Shown piece by piece: positions 17,903 to 29,932 of a stretch of 64,000 nt of DNA. The notes beneath the pieces were generated by a model. The model saw nothing but the letters and a program-made list of their open reading frames with translations, had not been told where the DNA came from and made no database searches. The stretch is from SPDF01 sp963699825 (lineage in GTDB: Bacteria > Gemmatimonadota > Gemmatimonadetes > Gemmatimonadales > GWC2-71-9). The translations under genes and the position numbers were made by a program. The number at the start of each line of letters is the position of its first letter. Position 1 is the stretch's first letter. Where the stretch lies: contig CAVOVI010000001.1 of NCBI GenBank assembly GCA_963699825.1, positions 124,001 through 188,000 on the forward strand. Reading direction: 5' to 3'.

Positions 17903-18793
17903 ATGGCTCATTCGCAGGCTGTTTCCCGTAGAACCGAGTTGGTGGCGGTGGGGATGTGGGTGGTGGTCGCCCTGGTCGCAGGGGCGCTTGGTGGATTGGC
18001 GGCGGCGCCAGGCGAGTGGTATGCCTCCCTGAGCAAGCCAGCCTGGAATCCCCCCTCCTGGGTCTTTGGGCCGGTGTGGATAACCCTGTATCTGATGATG
18101 GGAGTTGCCGCAGGACTGGCCTGGGCAGGTCGTGGGACCCGCTCCGGGCGGTCCGGGTTCACCCTCTTCGCCCTGCAATTGGTGCTGAACGCTCTCTGGT
18201 CCTGGCTGTTTTTTCACTGGCACCGCCCCGACCTCGCGCTCGCCGACCTTGTGATCCTCTGGGCCGCCATTCTCGGGACCATCATTGCTTTCCATCGGAT
18301 CCGGCCGCTGGCGGGGCGGCTGCTGGTTCCCTATCTCCTGTGGGTCTCCTTTGCCGGCGTCCTCAACGCCTCGATCGTCACGCGAAATCCGGGGGGAACC
18401 GGCGCCGTAGTCAGCGGTCCGCCGGCGGAAGGGGTCGCCGCCGCCGATTGCGCGCCCTGGGATGGGTCCGCCACTTCAATCTATCTGTCTGAATCCCCGG
18501 AGTTGGGGGTGCTTCCTCCGCCACCTCCCTATCTCCAGATGATCATCTATGAGCCGGGCAGTCAGCTCTCCGCGCGGGCCATTACACTCGGCCGATTGGA
18601 GGGGGGATCCGGGATTGCCGTCCGCTGCCAGGTCGGGGGTGGCTGTGCGACCTCGAACCGGGGCACCGTGACCTTCAACGACCCTGATGAGGACGGCAGC
18701 CTCCTCGGATCGTATCAACTCACGTTCGCCAGCGATACGATCGCCGGAACGTTCCGTGCGCGGTGGTCCATGCGTGCGGCCATTTGCGGATGA
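17903..18793 (+). CDS. tspO: TspO/MBR protein fused to an unrecognised Cys-containing C-terminal domain
   Basis: Residues 1-164 are a complete five-helix TspO/CrtK protein: ASLSKPAWNPPSWVFGPVW, NALWSWLFF and the final YLLWVSFAGVLNASI. TspO proteins bind porphyrins and related ligands in the outer or inner membrane. The frame then continues, without a new signal peptide, for about 130 residues: ADCAPWDGSATSIYL, PPPPPYLQMIIYEP, RCQVGGGCATSNRG and a terminal AICG. Four Cys could make disulfides if this part is outside the cytoplasm, which fits five helices. No family is recognised for it. An artefactual join of two genes is possible. The stop overlaps the next start. Confidence 0.72.
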   Translation: MAHSQAVSRRTELVAVGMWVVVALVAGALGGLAAAPGEWYASLSKPAWNPPSWVFGPVWITLYLMMGVAAGLAWAGRGTRSGRSGFTLFALQLVLNALWSWLFFHWHRPDLALADLVILWAAILGTIIAFHRIRPLAGRLLVPYLLWVSFAGVLNASIVTRNPGGTGAVVSGPPAEGVAAADCAPWDGSATSIYLSESPELGVLPPPPPYLQMIIYEPGSQLSARAITLGRLEGGSGIAVRCQVGGGCATSNRGTVTFNDPDEDGSLLGSYQLTFASDTIAGTFRARWSMRAAICG

Positions 18794-21700
18794 GGACATC
18801 GATGAAGCCACACCGGCAGTTCAGTCTGCGCACCCTCGCCCTGACCCTGCTCACCGCGGCCGTCACCAGCCTCCCAGCTGCGGCGCAATCCTACCCCTAT
18901 CGCACCGGCACATGGGTGGCGGACTCGTTCGGGAATCATCGCGCGGTGGTGTCCGTGTCGGAGGCCACTCCCGCCGTCTGGGCGCACCTTCCCTGGCGCC
19001 GGCCCGACGCCAACCCGGCGCAGAAGGACATCTGGGTGGTCGACGCGCAAACCGGCCAGCGGGTGCTGAACGTCCTGCGCGGACCCATCAACCGCGAGGC
19101 CGGCGACATCGTGTTCGAGCCGACCAGCGGGCCCGGCGAGTACTACGTCTACTATCTCCGGTACACGGGGACCGTCACATCCCCCTATCCGAAGATCACC
19201 TACCCGGTTCCGGACTCGACGGCGTCCGCCAGCTGGCTCGCGATGTTCGATGCCCGCGCGATCAGTCGGTTGCCCCAGGCGCAGCTGGTCGCCTTCGAGG
19301 CGGCGGACACCCTCGACTCCTTCTACCCGATGCAGGTGATCGCGACCGCGAATGAGACCGCCCAGCTCCTCGCACGTTTTCCGGAACGTCAATTTCTCGT
19401 GTTTCCGGAGGATCGGACCCGTCCGATCATGATGCCGGCCGACCTGCCACACCGCTGGGTCGATCACATCGGGTCGCCAGGCATTGGGGGGCCAGCGTCT
19501 CGCGGCGAGTTCTACGCTTTCCAGTTGGGTGTCTGGGCTGCGCGCCGCTCGCTGGCGGACGTACGGGTCGCCTTCGCTCCACTGAGCGGACCCGCGGGTA
19601 CCATCCCAGCCTCGGCGTTCCGCTGCTTCAATCAAGGCGGCGTTGACTGGCAGGGGAGGGAGTTCACCACGACGGTCGACATCCCTCTTGGTCGCATCCA
19701 GCCCATCTGGTGCGGCGTCCAGGTGCCGGTCGACGCACAGCCGGGCGACTATCGTGGAACGTTGTCCGTGACGGCAGCCGGCCTTCCTTCGGCGCCCGTC
19801 GCGGTCACCATCGGTGTGGGGCTCGACACGATTCGCAACGCCGGCGCCGATGAGCCCTGGCGGCTCGCACGCCTGGCCTGGCTCGACTCGCGTCTCGAGG
19901 AGGACCACGGCATCGTCCCGCCTTACACCGCCGTCTCCCGCCGTGGCGACACACTCGGTGTCCTCGGTCGCAAGATGGTCGTCGGGAAGAATGGGATGCC
20001 CACCTCCCTCCGCAGCTTCTTCACGGTCGAGATGACCTCCATCGGGGAAGCGCCGAAAGAGCTCCTCGCCGGGCCGGTCCAGCTCACGGCGACCGGCGCC
20101 GACGGGCGCGACGTGGCATGGAGCGCCAGCGGGATGCGCGTGATCGAACACGATACGGGGGTGGTCGTCTGGGAGGCCACCTCCTCTGCGGGGGCCCTTC
20201 GTATGAAGGTGACCGGCAGCCTGGAGTTCGATGGTAACGCAGAGTTTTCGGTGGCGCTCGCCGCGGATTCCGCTCTGTCCCTGCAGGATATCCGCCTGGA
20301 GATCCCCCTGCGTCCCGAGGCTGCGCGGTACATGATGGGTCTCGGCTACAAGGGCGGCGCGCGGCCCGACTCGCTCGACTGGGTCTGGGAGGTGAAGCAC
20401 AACCAGGACGGCGCCTGGCTGGGCGACGTGAACGCCGGCGTACAGTTCAGCCTCAAGGACGACAAGTACAGCCGGCCCCTCAACACCAATTTCTATCTCT
20501 CCAAGCCGCTCGTGATGCCGGCGTCCTGGGCCAACGCAGGGCCAGGGCGGCTGTCGGCTCCGCGCGCAGCGAGAGGTCTACTCCGTGGTCTGCTACAGCG
20601 GCGCGCGGACGATGGCCGCCGGCGAGGTGCAACACTACGACTTCCGGCTCCTGTTGACCCCCTTCCATCCGCTCGACACCAGGGCGCAGTGGGCCACCCG
20701 GTACTTCCACTCCTACGTGCCGCTCGACTCGATCGCGAAGATGGGAGCCAACACCGTCAACGTGCACCACGCGACGGCCATCAACCCGTTCATCAACTAT
20801 CCCTTCCTCCGTCCCGACGCGATGAAGGCGTACGTGGACAGTGCCCACGCCATGGGGATGCGGGTCAAGATCTATTACACCGTGCGCGAGTTGACGAATC
20901 ACGCCCCGGAACTCCCGGCGCTTCGGAGCCTGGGCACGGAAGTCATCGCCCCCGGGCCCGGCGGCGGGGCGTCGTGGCTGCAGGAACACCTCGACGGGAA
21001 CTACATCGGCGGCTGGTATGTGGCTCGGATTCGGGACGCGGCCGTCGTCAACACCGGCATCTCGCGGTGGCACAACTTCTACGTGGAGGGGCTGGACTGG
21101 CTGGTGGACAATATCGGGATCGACGGGCTCTACATCGATGATGTCGCCTTCGACCGGAGCATCATGGTGCGGGTCCGGAAGGCGCTGACGCGCGGGCGTC
21201 CCGATCCGCTCATCGACCTGCACTCCGCCAACCAGTACAACCCCAGGGACGGTTTTGCGAGCAGCGCGAACCTCTACCTCGAGCACTTCCCGTTCATCGA
21301 TCGTCTCTGGTTCGGCGAGTACTTCGACTACGACGCGTCGCCGGCCTACTGGCTCGTCGAGATGTCCGGCATTCCCTACGGCCTGATGGGCGAGATGCTC
21401 GAAGGGGGAGGGAATCCCTGGCGGGGAATGCTCTTCGGGATGACCAATCGGCTTCCCTGGTCGGGGGATCCCCGCGAACTCTGGAAGTTCTGGGACACCT
21501 ACCGGATCCAGGACACCCGCATGATCGGGTGGTGGGTACCGGGTTCGCCGGTGCGCACCGGTCGGCCCGGACGTACTCGCGACGGTGTACCAGGGCGAGG
21601 GACGGAGCATCGTGGCAGTCGCGAGCTGGGCGACCGACACGGCCCGGGTCCGGCTCGCCGTGGATTGGACCCGCCTCGGCCTCGATCCGGCCAACGCACG

Positions 21701-21830
21701 GATCGTGGCGCCGGAACTGCCCGGCTATCAGCCCGCGGCCAGTTTCGGACCCTATGACCCAATCCCGGTTGCGCCGGGGCGGGGGTGGCTGCTCCTTTTC
21801 GAGACGACCCCGGCCAAGCCGGGGTCCTGA
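18790..21830 (+). CDS. Large secreted glycoside-hydrolase-type protein (DUF6067-like), two frame changes
   Basis: An exported protein of about 1010 residues after joining. The ATG at 18790 overlaps the tspO stop; the signal peptide is LALTLLTAAVTSLPAAAQ. The N-terminal half is beta-rich. A +1 change near 20538 (GGGCC for GGCC) leads into a TIM-barrel-like half: MRVKIYYTVRELTNHAPEL, WLQEHL, GIDGLYIDDVAFDRSIM, LIDLHSANQYN and LYLEHFPFIDRLWFGEYFDY, resembling the DUF6067 glycosidase family. Asp residues in YIDDVAFDR and Glu in FGEYFDY are candidate catalytic acids. A second change near 21560 leads to the beta-sandwich end at 21830. The substrate is unknown, probably a complex polysaccharide. Confidence 0.75.
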
Positions 21831-21856
21831 GACACTCATTCAACAGGGATGGATCG

Positions 21857-22120
21857 ATGACCACGATGCGTGAACGCCTGCAGGAGATGCTCGAGAAGCT
21901 CGAGCAGGAGCGTGATGAGTTGAAGGTGCGGATGCACCTCGGCAAGGCCGAGGCGCGCGAGGAATGGGACAAGCTGGAGGTGCGGATCGGCGAGTTGCGG
22001 GCACGCCTCGACAAGGCGGGCGACGAGGCCGGCGACGTGATGGAGGACGTCGGGGCCGCCGCAAAGCTGCTCGGTGACGAGATCCGCGAAGGATTCGCCC
22101 GTATCCGCCGGTCGCTGTGA
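21857..22120 (+). CDS. Small coiled-coil protein
   Basis: An 87-residue, highly charged, almost entirely helical protein: MRERLQEMLEKLEQERDELK and later DKAGDEAGDVMEDVGAAAKLLGDEIREG. Heptad-like Leu spacing indicates a coiled coil. No signal peptide or membrane segment is present. It resembles general short stress-associated coiled-coil proteins but no family can be named. The ATG at 21857 follows GGGATGGATCG. The stop overlaps the GTG of the next gene. Confidence 0.6.
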   Translation: MTTMRERLQEMLEKLEQERDELKVRMHLGKAEAREEWDKLEVRIGELRARLDKAGDEAGDVMEDVGAAAKLLGDEIREGFARIRRSL

Positions 22121-22594
22121 CGGCAGGGCGGGCCGCCTCCTCGGGGGCACACCGGCTCGAACATCGGGTGCTGATTGCCGCGCCGAGGAACCGCGTCTGG
22201 CGCCTGGTCGAGGATCCCGACGCCCTGATGCAATGGGTGCACGGGCTCCGGAGCGTGACGGCGCGCGACGGCGGGCCAGGGGGATTCGCGCTTGGCGCGA
22301 CGTTCGTCCAGCGGGTGAAGATCGGCCTCGTCTCCTCGGCTTGCAACGGCGAGGTGACGGCGTTTGAGGCCCCATCCCGGCTGGCCGTCGTCGTGCACCA
22401 CGTCATTGTTCGCGCTCGACATCGGCTACGACTTTGCCGCCAGCGGGCGCCAGGCCACCGACGTGGTCTGTCAGGCGTCGGTGCACGGCCTGGCCTTGGG
22501 CACGGTGATCCCCCGCCGGAAGGTGGAGGCGGTCACCTCGGAACTGCTCGAGGAACACCTCTCCGCGCTCCAGGCGCTGGCCGAGCGGCCGTGA
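22117..22594 (+). CDS. SRPBCC-family (polyketide cyclase/START-like) protein, one frame change
   Basis: About 158 residues when joined. The first frame begins HRLEHRVLIAAPRNRVWRLVEDPDALMQWVHGL, a typical SRPBCC opening with strand, helix and the PE.VW-like block, and continues to EAPSRLAVVVHH. A +1 change near 22403 leads into SLFALDIGYDFA and the long C-terminal helix RRKVEAVTSELLEEHLSALQ. The family binds hydrophobic ligands in a helix-grip pocket; the ligand is unknown. The GTG at 22117 overlaps the preceding stop. Confidence 0.7.
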
Positions 22595-22636
22595 TTTCGT
22601 TAGACTGGGACATCTGTCCCCAACTCGAGGAACTGC

Positions 22637-22765
22637 ATGCCTGTCACGATTTACGGCCCTGTGACCGTGGCCGTCGCCGTCTGGTTCTTTGGCTTCCTCC
22701 TCTTCCGGGGGATGGTGTTCGAGTGGCATCGTCGCGACGCCGAAGGCCACGAGCCGACTCGGTAG
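22637..22765 (+). CDS. Small single-span membrane protein
   Basis: A 42-residue open frame: ATG at 22637 with AGGAA seven bases upstream, one hydrophobic segment (residues 5-23, VTVAVAVWFFGFLLF) and a charged tail FEWHRRDAEGHEPTR. It is below usual gene-calling size but has a Shine-Dalgarno-like site, a clear membrane span and a stop shortly before the next gene. Function unknown. Confidence 0.45.
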   Translation: MPVTIYGPVTVAVAVWFFGFLLFRGMVFEWHRRDAEGHEPTR

Positions 22766-22797
22766 TCCCCTGATCTTTTCAAGGATGTGAGGTTGTC

Positions 22798-23269
22798 ATG
22801 AAAGTCTCCCGGATCACTGACCGTCCTCCTCGCACTCGTCGCCGTGGTGGCCCTTGGCGCCGCCGCCAGTCGGGCCGCGCCGGCGACCGCGAGCGAGGCC
22901 GGTTCGGTCATCACGGTGTACAAGTCCCCGTCCTGCGGCTGCTGCCAGTTGTGGGTGGACTATCTGAAGGCGAACGGTTTCGAGGTCAAGACGATCGACA
23001 TGGACGACCTGAGCGAAATCAAGACCGCGTCGGGCGTGCCGCGCCCGATCCAGACCTGCCACACGGCGGTCGTCGGCGGGTACGTCATTGAAGGCCACGT
23101 CCCGGCGGATGTCATCACGAAGCTGTTGAAGGAGCAACCGAAGATCGCCGGTATCGGCGTCCCCGGGATGCCCGTCGGATCTCCCGGCATGCCCGGCAGC
23201 CCGGTCGAACACTATGACGTGCTCTCGTGGGACAAGACCGGCAAGACGAGCGTATACGCCAAGAAGTAG
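22798..23269 (+). CDS. DUF411 metal-binding protein, frame change in the signal peptide
   Basis: About 156 residues. ATG at 22798 is followed by AAAG where AAG would keep the frame; the signal peptide SPGSLTVLLALVAVVALGA then reads through. The mature part has the DUF411 pattern: TVYKSPSCGCCQLWVDYLKANGF with a CxxC-like Cys cluster, and QTCHTAVVGGYVIEGHVP. DUF411 proteins are periplasmic and often linked to copper or other metal handling. It ends with GMPVGSPGMPGSP and SWDKTGKTSVYAKK. Conserved residues start well after the frame change, so the gene is probably intact. Confidence 0.82.
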
Positions 23270-23282
23270 TGCCGCCCCGCCG

Positions 23283-23312
23283 GGCGCCGGACAGGTTGGA
23301 CCTGACGGCGCC
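23283..23312. terminator. Hairpin after the DUF411 gene
   Basis: GGCGCCG (23283-23289) pairs with CGGCGCC (23306-23312), and inside it CAGGT (23292-23296) pairs with ACCTG (23300-23304), leaving a TGG loop. It is strong, but no T-run follows. It may be a terminator or RNA-stabilising element between two same-strand genes. Confidence 0.4.
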
Positions 23313-23386
23313 GCAGGAAACCCCCTCTGTACCGGGCGCGTAGGGCAGGGAGTCCCCTCTTCCACTCCCGTTGCCCCGAGCGCCTG

Positions 23387-23921
23387 ATGCTTCCTCCCCC
23401 GTTCATTCGTCGCAGCCTTCCCGTTCTCATCCTCACGCTCATGCTGTCCGTCGCCGGAAACGCCCACGCCCAGGGTCAGCAGGGCTGTGTCGCTCCCGAG
23501 TACCGCCAGTTCGATTTCTGGGCCGGCTCGTGGTCGGTGACGAACCCGGCAGGGAAGGTGGTGGGGACGAATCGGATCGAAGCGATCCTCGGCGGCTGCG
23601 TGCTGCAGGAACATTGGCGCAGCGCAAATGGCGGGGATGGCACCAGCTTGAATATGTGGAATGCCGCGGACAGCACCTGGCGGCAGGTGTGGATGGACGC
23701 CGGTGGCAATCTGCTGGAGTTGAAGGGGAAGTTGGTCGGGAAGGAAATGGTCCTTTCGGGGACTCGCCCGACGCCGGGTCAGGCGGGCGGACTGACGACG
23801 GACCGCGTCACCTGGACTCCACTCGCCCAACGGGACGGTGCGCCAGCTCTGGGAATCGTCGACCGACGGCGGTACGACTTGGACCACGGCGTTCGACGGC
23901 ACCTATGCCCGCGAGCCCTGA
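23387..23921 (+). CDS. Secreted DFW-motif protein (DUF1579-like), one frame change
   Basis: About 177 residues. The signal peptide VLILTLMLSVAGNAHAQ is followed by RQFDFWAGSWSVTNPAGKVVG, IEAILGGCVLQEHW and LWESSTDGGTTWTTAFDG. The pattern DFWxGxW near the start followed by a beta-rich body is that of small lipocalin-like secreted proteins. A +1 change near 23825 (CTCGCCC for CTCCCC) must be corrected to reach the stop at 23919. No function is assigned. The next gene starts 17 bases before this stop. Confidence 0.6.
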
Positions 23922-24862
23922 ACGACTCCACGTCACCAACGGTGATGCCGCCGCCGAGCGAATCCTCGACGCCGGCGTCGGCGGAAGCGTGCTCCCCTGG
24001 CGCGATGTGCTGCACGAGGGGCCCGTACCATGCGGGTTGTCCTTTGATGACCTGACGGTGGTGCGCGCGGAGTTCATCGGGGGGGCGGGGTGGGATGATC
24101 CGGAGACCGTACTGTCCAGGCTCCGGTGGCGCGATGCGATGCTCGCCGGGTTCCCTGCATACGCCGAGGTGGTGCTCTGGTTCGAACACGATCTTTACGA
24201 CCAGCTGCAACTCCTGCAGGTGCTCGACTGGTTCAACGCGGTCGATGCCGGCCCGGTTCGTTTGTCCCTCATCAATCCGGGCGAGTTCCTCGGCACGCCT
24301 GTCGGCGCAACGGATGCGCGATCTTTTCGCAGCCCGACACACGGTGACGCACGAGGTGCTGAGCCTCGCAGCGACCGCCTGGGGTGAGTTCCGGGCGCCC
24401 GACCCGACCGCATTGGCCCGACGTGCGTCCATTCCGTCGGCGCTGCTGCCCCACCTTGCTCAGGCGCTGACTCGGCTGCTCGAGGAATATCCTGGCGTCG
24501 ACGATGGCCTCTCCCGCACCGAACGCCAGGTCCTCCAGGCGCTCGCCGATGGCCCGCTCCCCTTTGGCAAGCTCTTTCGCGCTGCCCATCTCGACCGAGA
24601 GGAAGCGGAGTTCCTCGGCGACCTCGTCTTCGGGTGGCAGATCGCCAGGCTCGCCGATTCCACGGTTCCCCCGATCCGGTACCGCGACGCTGAACGACCG
24701 GAAGTCGAGCTCACCCTCGCCGGCGCCGACGCACTGGCCGGCCGCTTCGATCACGTGGAGGTGAACGGTGTGGACCGGTGGATCGGGGGCGTGCATCTGG
24801 AAGGGCGGAGCCTGCCCTGGCGGTGGTCGCGGGCTGGGTCGTGCCTGGAGTCACGGCGGTAG
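23905..24862 (+). CDS. DUF1835-domain protein, one frame change
   Basis: About 318 residues when joined. The N-terminus PERLHVTNGDAAAERIL followed by LPWRDVLHEGPVP and WFEHDLYDQLQLLQ is the DUF1835 signature. After a +1 change near 24305 the protein continues RMRDLFAARHTVT with a winged-helix-like C-terminal region (SRTERQVLQALADGPLPFGKLFRAAHLDREEAEFLGD). The function of the family is unknown; it is usually cytoplasmic and stand-alone. ATG at 23905. Confidence 0.75.
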
Positions 24863-24916
24863 TCAGTGCGTCCCTTCTTCTTGCGCTGCGCCGCAGGCCC
24901 CTCCAGCTTGTCTCAA

Positions 24917-25985
24917 GTGACGCGCACACTCCTCCTCCTCTCCATATGCCTTTCATCCCTGGCCGCCTCACTCTCGGCCCAGGTCGTCCGCGGCCGCCTG
25001 CTCGAGGCAGGCTCCGACGCCCCGGTCGCTGGCGCGCTCGTCGTGCTTGAAGACAGCCTCGGCACGCGGGTCCAGCAGGGGGTAAGCAGCGCCGAGGGTC
25101 GCTACTCGCTCCACGCCGCGGCGGCCGGTCCCTACACGCTTCGCGTCCTGCCGAATCGGATACTTCCCCTTTGAGACGCGAATCGCCCTTCAGGCTGGCG
25201 AGTACCTGAACCGTACGCTGGTCCTCGGCGGGACGCCTGTCTCGCTTCCGGAAATTTCGGTGGCCGGCACCTCCATGTGCGGTGATCGCGCGCGGGGCGA
25301 CACCCTCTCCTCGGCGCTCTGGACCCAGGCCGGCACCGCGCTGGCCATCACGGCGCAGACCGTCACGTCACGGTCCTACCGTTTCCAGACCGAACTCGAG
25401 AACCGCAACATCGATCGCCTCGGCAACGTGTTCGACGTCGCGGAGCTCAATGAGCTCAACATCAGCGCATGGCCGGTGCGGGCTCCGCCGCCGGACACAC
25501 TCCTGGCCGTGGGGTTCGTCGAGAACATCGACGACATGGTTCAGGGCCCCACCTGGTACGGCCCAGACGCCGAGTTCCTTCTCTCCGAGCCCTTCTTCAG
25601 CGGGCACTGCTTCTGGACCGTCCCGCCGGGCGAGGGCCAGCCCTCTGAGTGGGTCGGCCTCGCCTTTGAGCCTGGGGTCCGCGACTCGAGGACCGACATC
25701 AAGGGAACGCTGTGGCTGGACCGCAAGTCCGCTGAGCTGCGGCGGCTCGAGTTTCGCTACACGCGGGTGCCGAAGTGGGCGTACGGCTTCGAGGCCGGCG
25801 GCGAGCTGGCCTTCGCGCCACTGCCCGCCGGCGGCTGGATCGTGCAGCGGTGGCTGCTCCGCGTGCCGCTGCCGCAGCAGACGGCTCCGGGCCGCATGAA
25901 GGTGTACGGATACCGCGAATCGGGCGGGCATGTCATCGCCGTCCTCGACGCGGGCGGGCATCTGGTCCACAGCTACCCGGACTGA
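24917..25985 (+). CDS. Carboxypeptidase-regulatory-like domain protein, one frame change
   Basis: An exported protein of about 355 residues. GTG at 24917 starts a signal peptide (LLLLSICLSSLAASLSAQ). Residues about 25-90 are a CarboxypepD_reg-like beta-sandwich (VVRGRLLEAGSDAPVAGALVVLED, SAEGRYSLHAAAAGPYTLRVL). A +1 change near 25160 restores IGYFPFETRIALQAGEYLN and the unrecognised remainder, which ends YRESGGHVIAVLDAGGHLV. The layout resembles surface proteins with an N-terminal plug-like domain, but no barrel is evident. Function unknown. Confidence 0.65.
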
Positions 25986-26026
25986 ATCCGCCTTCCGGGA
26001 CGGCGCTGAGCGGCTAACTTCCGTTC

Positions 26027-27405
26027 ATGCCCGCTCCTGAGCGTCCCATCCAGGCCGCCACCGCCAGCGTGCGCGCTCCCGACGACGTCGTTGGGCGCTT
26101 TCAGCGCGCCTGGGTCGCGCTGGAGCCACCCCGCGAGTGGCGCCGGGTGCTGGTCGCCGTCTCGGGCGGCCCCGACTCGCTCGCCCTGCTTCATCTCCTC
26201 CACCAGACACGAAGCCGTTCATCAGATGGAACTCGTGGTGGCGCACGCCGACCACGGCATCCATCCGCAGAGCGCCGAGATTGGGCGCCGGGTGGCGACC
26301 GCCGCCGCCGACCTCGGGCTCCCGGTGGTCGTGGGTCGGCTCGATCTCGATGCAGGTGCGTCCGAGACGGCCGCCCGGGAGGCGCGCCACGCGTGGTTGC
26401 GGCAAATCCGCCGCTCCGAGCATGCCGATGCCATCGTGCTGGCCCACCACGCCGACGATCAGGTGGAGACGGTCCTGCTGCGCGTCCTCGGCGGGAGCGG
26501 CCCGGCGGGGCTCTCCGGAATGCTCCCGCGGCAGGGAAGGCTGCTCCGCCCCCTCCTTGAGTTCCGGAAGCCCGAGCTGATCGCCTGGCTCAAGTCGAAG
26601 GGGGTTTCGAGCTGGGAGGATCCGGCCAACCTCGACCCGGTGCACGGGCGATCCTGGGTTCGCGGGACCCTGCTGCCGATGCTCGCGGAGCGCGAGCCGG
26701 CGGCACCCGAACGCCTCCTCCGACTCGCCCGTCACGCCGCCGTCGATCGGGCTGCGTGGGAGGCTGCGCTCGACACGCTGCCCGGACTGGATCCGCAGCA
26801 GTCGAGGGGACGGCTGTCCATCGCCGCCCTCCCGCTGGCGACCTACGATGCCGCCCTGGCAAACACCCTCCTGCGCGCCGCTGCACGACGGATCGGATGC
26901 GTCCTCGGGCCCAGGCGCGCGGACCGACTCCTGGAGATGATTCATGGGGGACGGAGCGGAGCGATGGTTGAGCTGGGCGGGGAGTGGCGGGCGGAACTTT
27001 CCTTTGGCCGGGTGTGTTTCCACCGCATTGTGGCACCGCCGGCGCCGCTTCAGGTGCGCGGCGGCCGGGGCCGCGCGCAATGGGGGCCGTGGAGCATTTC
27101 CTGGAGGCGGGCTCAGGCGCCGCCGCTGGTCCGGCGCGACGGCTGGGTCGGTTGGTTCATCGGGGAAGAGGCAACGGTGCGTGCGCCGGTTGCCGGCGAT
27201 CGCCTCCGCCCGCTCGGTGGAACCGGACGGCGTGCCGTGTCCCGGCTGCTGCAGGAGGCCACGGGTCGAACGGAGTCGCCGGGCGAGCTGGCCAATCGTG
27301 GAACTCGAGGGCAACATTGTGTGGGTGGGGGGTATCTGTCGGGGGGCAGGGGCGCTGCCCGGCGAGGGTGACAACGCACTCGTGATCGAGGTGAGCGGTG
27401 AGTGA
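26027..27405 (+). CDS. tilS: tRNA(Ile)-lysidine synthase, two frame changes
   Basis: Modifies C34 of tRNA-Ile(CAT) to lysidine using ATP and lysine, an essential step for AUA decoding. The N-terminal PP-loop AVSGGPDSLALLHLL is in frame 2. A +1 change near 26212 leads into VVAHADHGIHPQSAEI, LAHHADDQVETVLLR and the C-terminal domain GDRLRPLGGTGRRAVSRLLQEA. A second change near 27262 restores SWPIVELEGNIVWVGGI. Joined length is about 459 residues, normal for TilS. A TAACTT box ends six bases before the ATG, suggesting a very short or absent leader. The 3' end overlaps hpt by eight bases. Confidence 0.9.
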
Positions 27406-27943
27406 CCTGGACCGTCGGAGCGGGGGGCGCAAGGCGAAGTCGGTGGTCTTTACCGCCGAGCAGATTGCCGAGCGGGTCGCGGTCCTGGGTCGCGAGATCA
27501 CCGAGGCCTATCCCGATGGCGACCTGCTCCTCCTGGGGCTGCTGAAGGGGAGCTTCATCTTCCTCGCCGACCTCGCCCGTGCCATCGAGCGGCCCCTCCA
27601 GGTCGACTTCCTGGTGGTCAGCAGCTATGGCGCGGGGACCGTCTCCAGCGGAAACGTCCGGCTGCTGTACGACCCGGCCACCGACCTCGCCGGGAAACAT
27701 ATTGTGGTCGTTGAGGATATAATTGATAGCGGGAGGACGCTGACGCGGCTGGCCGAGTTGCTCCGCGCGCGGCACCCGGCCAGTCTGGCCATCTGCACCC
27801 TGCTGGACAAGCAGATCGCCCCGGAGCCTCCCCCGGAACTCCGCTTCGTCGGATTCACGGCCCCCCCCGCCTTTCTGGTGGGGTACGGCTTGGATCACGC
27901 CGAGGACTGCCGGCATTTACCCTATATCGTGGATCTGGACTGA
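27398..27943 (+). CDS. hpt: Hypoxanthine phosphoribosyltransferase
   Basis: Purine salvage: converts hypoxanthine or guanine and PRPP to IMP or GMP. The 181-residue protein has the PRPP-binding motif VVVEDIIDSGRTL, the substrate loop LLKGSFIFLADLARAI and the C-terminal VGYGLDHAEDCRHLPYI. The start is a GTG at 27398 that overlaps the tilS end. The order tilS-hpt-ftsH is widely conserved in bacteria, supporting co-transcription. Confidence 0.95.
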   Translation: MSDLDRRSGGRKAKSVVFTAEQIAERVAVLGREITEAYPDGDLLLLGLLKGSFIFLADLARAIERPLQVDFLVVSSYGAGTVSSGNVRLLYDPATDLAGKHIVVVEDIIDSGRTLTRLAELLRARHPASLAICTLLDKQIAPEPPPELRFVGFTAPPAFLVGYGLDHAEDCRHLPYIVDLD

Positions 27944-27946
27944 CGA

Positions 27947-29928
<1,982 letters not shown>

Positions 29929-29932
<4 letters not shown>

